In this document: positions 30,985-36,918 of the stretch, piece by piece | How the letters are laid out: the number at the start of each line of letters is the position of its first letter | How positions within the stretch are numbered: position 1 is the stretch's first letter | DNA from: DASXAQ01 sp036406615 | GTDB lineage: Bacteria; Actinomycetota; UBA4738 | Length of the DNA: 36,918 nt | Reading direction: 5' to 3' | Assembly: GCA_036406615.1 (NCBI GenBank) | Contig: DASXAQ010000028.1 | Location: 1-36,918 of the forward strand | Notes under the pieces: generated by a model | Seen by the model: only the letters and a program-made list of their open reading frames with translations | What the model was told of the DNA's origin: nothing | Database searches by the model: none | Translations under genes and position numbers: made by a program

Positions 30985-32321
30985 TTCTTCGTCGCGTCCA
31001 GCAGATAGTCCCGCGACGCCTCGACCTTGCGCCGAGCGCCGTCCCAGTCGCCGGTCAGCTTCCCGTCGCGCTTGTGGACCGTGCCGCCGATGATCACGGT
31101 CGTCACGTTCGCGGTGTCGGCGCACAGCGCGACCGTCGCCACCGGGTCGATGACCGGCGCCGTGGACGGCGCCTTCCCGTCCACGATCACGATGTCGGCC
31201 TTCTTCCCCGGCGTGAGCGACCCCACGCGGTCCTCCAGGCCCACGGTGTGCGCGCCGTTCAGGGTCGCCATCTGCAGGACGTCCCCGGCGGTGATGGTGC
31301 TCTCCGGGATCGTGACGTCCTTCTCCCACGCCTCGGCGTTCACCAGCACGCGGTCGCAGCCGAACGCGCACCGCATCTGCGTGAACATGTCGCCGGGAAC
31401 GGTCGTGACCACGTCGATGGACAGGCTAGGGCGAAGGCCGAGCTCCCGGGACTTGCCGACCGGCGGCTGGCCGTGTCCCATCTGCATCTCGACCTGCGCC
31501 GCGATCGACACGCGGCCGCCGCTCTCCTTGACCAGCTGCCACTCCTCGTCGCTCAGGTAGCAGCTGTGGATGTACGTGGTGTCGGGGCCGAGCAGGCCCA
31601 TGCCGTCGAGCTGCTTGACCATGCCGAACCGGCCGGCCAGGCGCCCCATGCCGACGTGGACGGTGATCGGCAGGCCGAGCTCGCGGGCCATGCCCCATTC
31701 GGCCTTCACGACGTCGTCCACGCAAAACCCCGGGCCGCGCGTGGCCACGGCCATCGTGAGCAGGCCGTCGTTCGAGGCGAAGTACACGTCGCGTACCCGG
31801 CGAAGGTCGTCGGCGGGGATGGCGATCGTGCTCTGGTTCCAGTAGTCGTTCAGCGACAGGTTCGCGCTGCCGTAGGCGTACACCGCCCGGATGCCGGACT
31901 CCTGCAGACCGGTGATCGCCGCATCGGGGTGTTCCGGCGTGTTGTTGATGTGCGACCAGTCGAGCAGCGTCGTGATGCCGGCGTTGATGCACTCGAGCGC
32001 GCCGGCCAGGTTGCTCGCGTAGACATCCTGCGGCCGGTACACCGGCGCGAACGTGTCCAGGACCTCGACGAAGTAGTCGTCGAGCGTGGCGTTCGGCGCG
32101 CACCCACGGATCGCGGCCTCCCACGTGTGACGGTGCGAGTCGATGAAGCCCGGGATGACGACGTCGCCGGTCGCGTCGATGACCTCGGCGTCGGCGTCGA
32201 TCTGGGGCGCGACCTGCGCGATGGTGTCGCCCTCGACCAGGACGTCGCCCGGCGACAGGTCCCCGAGGTTCGAATCGACCGTGAGGACGTGACCACCTCG
32301 GATCAGCAACCGATCAGCCAT
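30981..32321 (-). CDS. Amidohydrolase-superfamily enzyme (TrzA/AtzA/SAH-deaminase type)
   Basis: A 446-residue TIM-barrel metal hydrolase. Ligands seen are His63/His65 (FIDSHRHTWEA), His222 (ITVHVGMG), His252 (YIHSCYLSDEEW) and Asp303 (LSIDVVT). The N- and C-terminal beta parts (LLIRGGHVLTVDS; VGSLTPGKKADIVIVDG) are typical of the chlorohydrolase/deaminase branch. Deaminases have Glu three residues after the third His; here it is Met225, so a different reaction is likely. The ATG at 32321 has a strong Shine-Dalgarno (AGGAGGAGG). First gene of the minus arm of the cluster. Confidence 0.87.
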   Translation of the reverse strand: MADRLLIRGGHVLTVDSNLGDLSPGDVLVEGDTIAQVAPQIDADAEVIDATGDVVIPGFIDSHRHTWEAAIRGCAPNATLDDYFVEVLDTFAPVYRPQDVYASNLAGALECINAGITTLLDWSHINNTPEHPDAAITGLQESGIRAVYAYGSANLSLNDYWNQSTIAIPADDLRRVRDVYFASNDGLLTMAVATRGPGFCVDDVVKAEWGMARELGLPITVHVGMGRLAGRFGMVKQLDGMGLLGPDTTYIHSCYLSDEEWQLVKESGGRVSIAAQVEMQMGHGQPPVGKSRELGLRPSLSIDVVTTVPGDMFTQMRCAFGCDRVLVNAEAWEKDVTIPESTITAGDVLQMATLNGAHTVGLEDRVGSLTPGKKADIVIVDGKAPSTAPVIDPVATVALCADTANVTTVIIGGTVHKRDGKLTGDWDGARRKVEASRDYLLDATKK

Positions 32322-32358
32322 GCCGGCCTCCTCCTGACGACTCCGACGGGGTTCCCGG

Positions 32359-32364
32359 AGCATA
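32359..32364 (-). promoter_or_regulatory. Candidate -10 box for the amidohydrolase arm
   Basis: TATGCT on the minus strand. The predicted start site lies about 30 nt before the ATG at 32321, leaving room for the strong Shine-Dalgarno. Confidence 0.4.
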
Positions 32365-32403
32365 CGCCGTCCGGATTTGAGACGTGAGACCGGACCGCCG
32401 CGT

Positions 32404-32433
32404 CGCGACCTGATCCGTTCACGACGGGTCGCG
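32404..32433. promoter_or_regulatory. Inverted repeat, candidate operator of the divergent cluster
   Basis: CGCGACC (32404-32410) and GGTCGCG (32427-32433) are perfect complements with 16 nt between. The right arm ends 1 nt before a TAAGGT -10 box, so a bound repressor would block the M24 promoter. Centre-to-centre spacing is 23 bp, about two helix turns. No regulator gene is in the cluster. Confidence 0.45.
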
Positions 32434-32434
32434 C

Positions 32435-32440
32435 TAAGGT
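32435..32440 (+). promoter_or_regulatory. Candidate -10 box for the M24/E1 arm
   Basis: TAAGGT on the plus strand. The predicted start lies about 30 nt before the ATG at 32476, and GAGGAGG lies in between as ribosome-binding site. Confidence 0.4.
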
Positions 32441-32475
32441 AGGCCGGACCGCTCAGCGGCGAGGAGGTTTCGGTC

Positions 32476-33732
32476 ATGGTGAGCGAGTTCCCCGTTGCGA
32501 CCACCCCGTCGCCCGGGATCGCCGGGGTCGACTGGGAGAACCGCGTCGACTTCGAGCGGCTTCGGCAGTACCGGCTCTCCCGGGTCCGCGACGCGCTGAA
32601 CGCGTCGGACCTCGGGGCCGTGCTGCTGTTCGAGACCAGCAACATCCGCTACGCGACCAGCACGCAGATCGGCTACTGGGCGTTCAACAAGGGCGAGCGC
32701 TACGCGCTGGTGACGCGCACCGGGCCGCCGCGGATCTGGGACTTCGGCTCTGCCGCCAAGGCGCACCGCCTGCAGCTGCCGCAGTGGTACGACGCGACGA
32801 ACTCCGTGGGCGGCAACACCGGCCTCCAGGGTGCGATCTCGCCCGTCGTGGGCCTGCAGCGGCGCGCGGCGGAGGAGTTGCGCTCGGTGCTGAAGGAGGA
32901 CGGCGTCGCCGACATGCCGCTCGGCGTCGACCTGGCGGAGACGTCGGTGTTCCTCGAGCTCCAGCGCGCGGGCATCGACGTGCGCGACGGCCAGCAAACG
33001 ATGATGGGCGCGCGTGAGATCAAGAGCTCCGACGAGATCGTGCTGCTGACGCAGGCATGCGCGATGGTCGACGGCGTGTACCAGGACATCTTCGAATTCC
33101 TCAAGCCGGGCGTGCGAGAGAGCGACGTCGTCGCGCTCGCCCACGCCCGCCTGTTCGAGATGGGGTCGGAGTTCGTCGAGGCGATCAACTCGATCGCCGG
33201 CGAACGCTGCAGCCCCCATCCCCACGTGTTCTCGGACCGGCTGATCCGCCCCGGCGACCAGGCGTACTTCGACATCATCCACGTCAACAACGGCTACCGG
33301 ACCTGTTACTACCGAACGTTCGTGGTCGGGCGAGCGACCGCGGCGCAGCGCGACGCCTTCAAGCAGTCGCGCGAATGGATGGACGCGGCGATCGGCCTGG
33401 TCAAGCCCGGCGTGACGACCGACAAGATCGCGTCGGTGTGGCCGAGGGCCGAGGAATTCGGCTTCGTCGACGAGATGGACGCGTTCGGCCTGCAGTTCGG
33501 CCACGGCGTCGGGGTCGGGCTGCACGAACGCCCGATCATCAGCCGCCTGAACTCGTTCGAGGACCCGATCGAGTTGAAGGAGGGCATGCTCTTCGCGCTG
33601 GAGACGTACTGCCCGGCCGGCGACGGTCGCTCGGCGGCGCGGATCGAGGAGGAGATCGTGGTGACGGCCGAAGGTCCGCGGATCATCACGCTGTTCCCGT
33701 GCGAGGAGCTCATGGTCGCCAACGAGTACTGA
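32476..33732 (+). CDS. M24-family (creatinase/aminopeptidase P fold) hydrolase with altered metal site
   Basis: A 418-residue pita-bread-fold protein: N-terminal creatinase-like domain (about 25-180; LLFETSNIRYAT), then the catalytic domain. Of the five M24 metal ligands, four are present: Asp266 (YFDIIHV), His343 (FGHGVGVGLHERP), Glu376 (FALETYC) and Glu391 (RIEEEIVVT). The second Asp, 11 residues after the first, is Cys277 (GYRTCYYRTF). The family includes Xaa-Pro peptidases, creatinase, ectoine hydrolase and the DMSP lyase DddP. The changed site and catabolic neighbours suggest a small-molecule substrate. Strong Shine-Dalgarno; E1-alpha starts 9 bp after its stop. Confidence 0.85.
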   Translation: MVSEFPVATTPSPGIAGVDWENRVDFERLRQYRLSRVRDALNASDLGAVLLFETSNIRYATSTQIGYWAFNKGERYALVTRTGPPRIWDFGSAAKAHRLQLPQWYDATNSVGGNTGLQGAISPVVGLQRRAAEELRSVLKEDGVADMPLGVDLAETSVFLELQRAGIDVRDGQQTMMGAREIKSSDEIVLLTQACAMVDGVYQDIFEFLKPGVRESDVVALAHARLFEMGSEFVEAINSIAGERCSPHPHVFSDRLIRPGDQAYFDIIHVNNGYRTCYYRTFVVGRATAAQRDAFKQSREWMDAAIGLVKPGVTTDKIASVWPRAEEFGFVDEMDAFGLQFGHGVGVGLHERPIISRLNSFEDPIELKEGMLFALETYCPAGDGRSAARIEEEIVVTAEGPRIITLFPCEELMVANEY

Positions 33733-33741
33733 GAGGCGGCG

Positions 33742-34752
33742 ATGGCGCGGACCGACGAGAGCCGAACGAAGGACGCGGACCTCACCACGAAGGTCGCGAT
33801 GTACCGGATGATGCAGGAGGCCCGCCTGTTCGAACGGCGGGTGCAGGACCTGTTCCTCGAGGGCATCGTGAAGGGCACGACGCACCTGGCCCTCGGCCAG
33901 GAGGCCGTCGGCGCGGGGTTCGCGGCGGCGATGCAGCCGGGCGACCTCGTCTACTGCACGTACCGCGGGCACGTGCATACGCTGCTGCGGGGCGCCCCGA
34001 TGGACGCGCTCATGGCCGAGCTGATGGGCAAGGCGACGGGCATCTGCGGCGGCAAGGGCGGCTCGATGCACCTGACCGACGTGTCCCATGGCGCGATGGG
34101 CTCCTACGCGATCGTCGGCGCGCACCTGCCGATCGCGGCCGGGGCCGCGTGGGCGGCGCAGGAGCGGGGAACCGGACAGGTGGTCGTCTGCTTCTTCGGC
34201 GACGGGACGACGAACATCGGCGCGTTCCACGAGGCGCTGAACCTGGCCGCCGTGTGGCGGCTGCCGGTCGTGTTCGTCTGTGAGAACAACCTCTACATGG
34301 AGTACACACCCATCGGCGAGGTGACCGCCGTCGCCAACCCGGCGTCGGATCGCGCGCCGGCCTACGGACTTCAGGGCGTCGTCGTCGACGGCAACGATCC
34401 CGACCGCGTGTACGCGACCGCGCGCGAGGCCATCGACCGATCCCGGGCCGGGGGCGGGCCGGCGCTGGTGGAGGCCAAGACGTACCGGCAGTCCGGCCAC
34501 TCGCGAGCCGACCCCGGCACGTACCGGCCGGAGGAGGAGGTTCGAACCTGGCTCGGGCGGGACCCGCTCCCGATGTACCGGGCTCGGTTGGCGGCCGAGG
34601 GAGTGGACGAAGCGACGCTCGCCGAGATCGACGCGGAGGCTGCGGCCGCGGTCGACCGCGCCACCGAGTCGGCGAAGGCGGCGCCGCTGCCGGACGCCGG
34701 ATCCCTGCAGACCCAGGTGTGGAGCGACGGAGGGTCGGCGTGGCGGAACTGA
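33742..34752 (+). CDS. 2-oxoacid dehydrogenase E1 component, alpha subunit
   Basis: A 336-residue thiamine-diphosphate enzyme subunit of the PDH/acetoin-dehydrogenase E1-alpha family. The TPP motif runs from GDGTTN (153-158) to ENN (about 181-183). Also seen are YRGHVHTLLRG, GKGGSMHL and a phosphorylation-loop region YRQSGHSRADPG. With E1-beta it decarboxylates a 2-oxo acid and normally acylates lipoyl-E2. No E2 or canonical E3 is in the window. The 3' end overlaps the E1-beta start by 13 bp. The substrate is probably the oxo acid or acyloin produced by the neighbouring enzymes. Confidence 0.9.
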   Translation: MARTDESRTKDADLTTKVAMYRMMQEARLFERRVQDLFLEGIVKGTTHLALGQEAVGAGFAAAMQPGDLVYCTYRGHVHTLLRGAPMDALMAELMGKATGICGGKGGSMHLTDVSHGAMGSYAIVGAHLPIAAGAAWAAQERGTGQVVVCFFGDGTTNIGAFHEALNLAAVWRLPVVFVCENNLYMEYTPIGEVTAVANPASDRAPAYGLQGVVVDGNDPDRVYATAREAIDRSRAGGGPALVEAKTYRQSGHSRADPGTYRPEEEVRTWLGRDPLPMYRARLAAEGVDEATLAEIDAEAAAAVDRATESAKAAPLPDAGSLQTQVWSDGGSAWRN

Positions 34753-35714
34753 CGTACCGCGAAGCCGTCGCGCGCGGGATCGCTCAGGAGATGGCCCGCG
34801 ACCCGTCGGTGTACTTCATCGGCGAGGACGTCGCGGCCGCCGGCGGGGTGTTCAAGACCACCGTCGGGCTGCTCGACCGCTTCGGCCCCGCGCGCGTGCG
34901 CGACACGCCGATCTCCGAGCAGGCGATCGTCGGCGCGATCATGGGCGCCGCGATGAACGGCCTTCGCCCGATCGCCGAGATCATGTTCAGCGACTTCTTC
35001 GCCGTGTGCTGGGACCTGATCGCGAACCAGATCGCGAAGACGCGCTACATGACCGACGGCCAGGTCGCGCTGCCGCTGGTGATCCGCACGGCCAACGGCG
35101 GCGGGGTCCGCTTCGGCGCCCAGCATTCTCAGAGCGTCGAGGGGTGGGCGATGGCCGTGCCCGGGTTGAAGGTCGTGGTGCCGTCCACGCCGGCGGACGC
35201 CGTCGGGCTGATCGCGGCCGCGATCCGCGATCCCGACCCGGTGATCGTGATCGAGCCGAAGGCGCTGTACCCGACGAAGGCCGACGTTCCCGACGGCGAG
35301 ATCGTCGACCGGCTCGGCTCGGCGCGCGTCGTGCGCGAGGGGGGCGACGCCACGATCGTCGCGCTCGGGGCGATGGTCCCGACCGCCGTCGAGGCCGCGG
35401 ATCGCCTGGAGGCCGAAGGCGTCTCGGCCGAGGTGATCGACGTCCGGTCGCTGGTCCCGCTGGACACCGCCGCGATCCTGGACTCCGTGTCGCGCACCGG
35501 GCGGCTGGTGACGGTCGAGGAGAGCCCGCGGCTATGCGGGTGGGGCGCCGAGGTCGCCTCGATCGTGGCCGACGAGCGCTTCTTCGACCTGGACGGCCCG
35601 ATCGTGCGCGTGACCACCCCGCACATCCCGCTGCCTGCCGCCGACGCGCTCGAGGACCTGGCCATCCCTTCGGCGGACGCGGTTGTGGCCGGCGCCCGGC
35701 GCGCGCTGGGCTGA
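34740..35714 (+). CDS. 2-oxoacid dehydrogenase E1 component, beta subunit
   Basis: A 324-residue partner of E1-alpha. Seen are GEDVAAAGGVFKTTVGL, DTPISEQAIVGAIMGAAMNG, HSQSVEGWAMAVPGLKVVVP and the C-terminal transketolase domain with DVRSLVPLDTAAI and TVEESPRLCGWGAEVAS. I chose the GTG at 34740 because GGAGGG lies 6 nt upstream. It overlaps the end of E1-alpha, so the subunits are translationally coupled. The reductase gene begins 7 bp after its stop. Confidence 0.92.
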   Translation: MAELTYREAVARGIAQEMARDPSVYFIGEDVAAAGGVFKTTVGLLDRFGPARVRDTPISEQAIVGAIMGAAMNGLRPIAEIMFSDFFAVCWDLIANQIAKTRYMTDGQVALPLVIRTANGGGVRFGAQHSQSVEGWAMAVPGLKVVVPSTPADAVGLIAAAIRDPDPVIVIEPKALYPTKADVPDGEIVDRLGSARVVREGGDATIVALGAMVPTAVEAADRLEAEGVSAEVIDVRSLVPLDTAAILDSVSRTGRLVTVEESPRLCGWGAEVASIVADERFFDLDGPIVRVTTPHIPLPAADALEDLAIPSADAVVAGARRALG

Positions 35715-35721
35715 CGCGGGG

Positions 35722-36606
35722 ATGGCGCTCACCGTCGGTTTCCTTGGGATGGGCCGCATGGGCAGCCGCGTCGCCCGCAACATCGCGGCCGCCGGATACC
35801 CCGTCGTCGTGTGGAACCGCACCCGGTCGCGCGCGGAGGAGGCCGCCGCCGGCATGGACGCGACGGTCGGCGACACGGCCGGCGAGGTCGCAGCGGCGGC
35901 CGACGTGATCGTCAGCATGCTCGCCGACGACGCCGCGGTCGAGGCGGCCTACGGCGGGCGGGACGGCGCCCTGGCCGGGCTGCGTGCCGGATCGACGGCC
36001 GTCGACATGAGCACGATCTCGCCGACGCTGGCGCTGGACCTCGGCCGGCGCGTGCGCGAGGCGGGCGCGGGGATGGTCGACGCGCCCGTGTCGGGAAGCA
36101 CCGCCACGGCCGAGACGGGGTCGCTGCTGGTGATGGCCGGCGGCGAGGACGCGGACCTCGAACGCGTGCGTCCAATCCTGGAAACGAGCGCGACGCGCGT
36201 CGTGCACGTCGGCGGGCCCGGAACGGGCGCGGCGATGAAGCTGGCCGTCAACGCGATCGTGTTCGGCCTGAACCAGTCACTGTCGGAGTCGCTCGTGCTG
36301 GCCGAGCGTGCCGGCATCGACCGACTCACCGCGTACGACGTGATCGCGAGCAGCGCCGTGGCCGCGCCGGTCGTGCACTACCGCCGCCCGCTGTTCGAAC
36401 ACCCCGGCGAGGGCGCGGTGTCGTTCACGATCGACCTGGCCATCAAGGACCTGGACCTGATCAAGGCCCTGGCTGAGCGCGCCGGGGCGTCGATCCCGCA
36501 GTCCGAGCTCAACGTGGACGAACTGCGCGCCGCGTCGGCGGCCGGCCACGGCCAGGAGGACCTGGCCGCGCTGGCCGAGTACTTCCGAAAGCACCGGGAC
36601 GGCTAA
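35722..36606 (+). CDS. 3-hydroxyisobutyrate dehydrogenase-like NAD(P)-dependent reductase
   Basis: A 294-residue beta-hydroxyacid dehydrogenase. Rossmann motif GMGRMG (9-14), NRT suggesting NADP preference, substrate loop DAPVSGSTATAETGSLLVM (usually DAPVSGG) and catalytic Lys173 in GAAMKLAVNAIV. The family includes 3-hydroxyisobutyrate dehydrogenase, tartronate-semialdehyde reductase and glyoxylate/succinate-semialdehyde reductases; DAPVSGS is a small departure. The ATG at 35722 is preceded by GCGGGG. Last gene of the plus arm. Confidence 0.9.
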   Translation: MALTVGFLGMGRMGSRVARNIAAAGYPVVVWNRTRSRAEEAAAGMDATVGDTAGEVAAAADVIVSMLADDAAVEAAYGGRDGALAGLRAGSTAVDMSTISPTLALDLGRRVREAGAGMVDAPVSGSTATAETGSLLVMAGGEDADLERVRPILETSATRVVHVGGPGTGAAMKLAVNAIVFGLNQSLSESLVLAERAGIDRLTAYDVIASSAVAAPVVHYRRPLFEHPGEGAVSFTIDLAIKDLDLIKALAERAGASIPQSELNVDELRAASAAGHGQEDLAALAEYFRKHRDG

Positions 36607-36612
36607 CGCGTC

Positions 36613-36626
36613 CGGCGTTCTCGCCG
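36613..36626 (+). terminator. Small hairpin after the reductase gene
   Basis: CGGCG (36613-36617), loop TTCT, CGCCG (36622-36626), 7 nt after the stop and followed by a pyrimidine-only run. The short stem makes it a weak terminator candidate. Confidence 0.35.
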
Positions 36627-36634
36627 AAGGACTC

Positions 36635-36651
36635 CTCTCTCTCTCTCTCTC
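36635..36651. repeat. (CT)8 dinucleotide microsatellite
   Basis: Eight CT units followed by CGCTCGCTCG, in the 171-bp gap between the reductase and the last gene. Such tracts can vary in length by slippage. It is too far (about 95 nt) from the -10 of the next gene to be a spacer. Confidence 0.8.
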
Positions 36652-36744
36652 GCTCGCTCGAGGCTGAGAGCCATCCGGCCGAGGTGCCCCCACCGGCCCT
36701 CATCCGGCGGGACCCTTGTCCCCCGCTGCGGCCGGCCTCCGATC

Positions 36745-36750
36745 TATGGT
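36745..36750 (+). promoter_or_regulatory. Candidate -10 box for the last gene
   Basis: TATGGT; the predicted start site leaves a leader of about 20 nt before the ATG at 36778, which holds the ribosome-binding site GGGGAGG. Confidence 0.35.
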
Positions 36751-36777
36751 CGATTCGATCGAGAGGGGAGGTGCGCC

Positions 36778-36918
36778 ATGAGCACGAAAGTCGAACACCG
36801 GGTCGTCTCCGGGCACGGAAGCCTGAAGACCCTCATCGGCGCCGGCGACCGGATCGCGCTGTTCACCCTGCCGTTTCTGGTCGTCGGACTGGTCCTGAAC
36901 CTCACCGTCCCGTTCCTG
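36778..36918 (+). CDS. Membrane protein, N-terminal fragment (3' end outside window)
   Basis: The first 47 codons of an open frame that runs off the window. The start MSTKVEHRVVSGHG is followed by GAGDRIALFTLPFLVVGLVL, the beginning of a membrane helix. GGGGAGG lies about 6 nt before the ATG, so the start is well supported. Too little is visible to name a family. Confidence 0.75.
   Translation, partial: MSTKVEHRVVSGHGSLKTLIGAGDRIALFTLPFLVVGLVLNLTVPFL

Noticed and set aside
29358..36606. Allantoin/ureidoglycolate pathway as the role of the divergent cluster (bicupin as ureidoglycine aminohydrolase, reductase as tartronate-semialdehyde reductase).
   Set aside because: The amidohydrolase belongs to the TrzA-like branch rather than allantoinase, the bicupin lacks the aminohydrolase motifs I know, and no glyoxylate carboligase is present.

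Overview
The window is about 37 kb of very GC-rich DNA (roughly 70% G+C), densely coded on both strands, with no rRNA, tRNA, CRISPR array, transposase or phage gene that I could recognise. The gene set points to a free-living, aerobic, metabolically flexible Terrabacteria member, most likely an Actinomycetota or a Chloroflexota/Dormibacterota-type soil or freshwater lineage. It includes NarL-type sensor kinases, an ECF sigma factor, a UbiB kinase, histidine catabolism, transsulfuration, secreted PQQ-type sugar dehydrogenases and many GTG starts. A strong hint is that about ten genes carry a TANNNT -10 box only 6-10 nt before the start codon, the signature of leaderless or nearly leaderless transcripts.

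Layout. 1-4555 (+): the tail of one histidine kinase, a complete paralogous kinase and a universal-stress-protein/UbiB-kinase fusion, each overlapping the next or starting close to it. 4561-6107 (-): a small membrane protein, a stand-alone receiver domain, an SRPBCC protein and a free methionine-(R)-sulfoxide reductase. 6132-12206: hutI and a TOBE-domain regulator (+), facing modC, modB, modA and hutH (-), so a molybdate importer lies inside a histidine-utilisation region. 12310-15976: a lipoprotein, homoserine dehydrogenase (-), and an ECF sigma factor with a coupled membrane protein. 15993-18939 (-): hutU, an unknown conserved protein and a double-GNAT protein, joined by 3-4 nt start/stop overlaps. 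19039-25016 (+): a secreted PQQ-type dehydrogenase, then cystathionine beta-synthase, a DUF429-like protein, a cystathionine gamma-lyase/synthase and an MFS exporter. 25117-29361: a membrane-anchored PQQ-type dehydrogenase, a (-) NUDIX / CoA-binding / DUF4177 operon, a flavin disulfide oxidoreductase and an IscA/HesB protein.

30-36.6 kb is the most interesting part. It is a divergent catabolic-looking cluster around a 154-bp control region. To the left run an amidohydrolase, a bicupin and an SDR-fold protein. To the right run an M24-fold hydrolase, E1-alpha and E1-beta of a 2-oxoacid dehydrogenase, and a 3-hydroxyisobutyrate-dehydrogenase-like reductase. Several members lack textbook catalytic residues: the M24 protein has Cys at a metal-ligand Asp position, the SDR lacks Tyr/Lys, and the amidohydrolase lacks the deaminase Glu. 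A 7-bp inverted repeat abuts one promoter. The substrate is not evident, so this is the best candidate here for an undescribed pathway. The window ends in a truncated membrane-protein gene.

Every call rests on reading motifs and gene order. No database search was possible, and family names are recognitions from memory.
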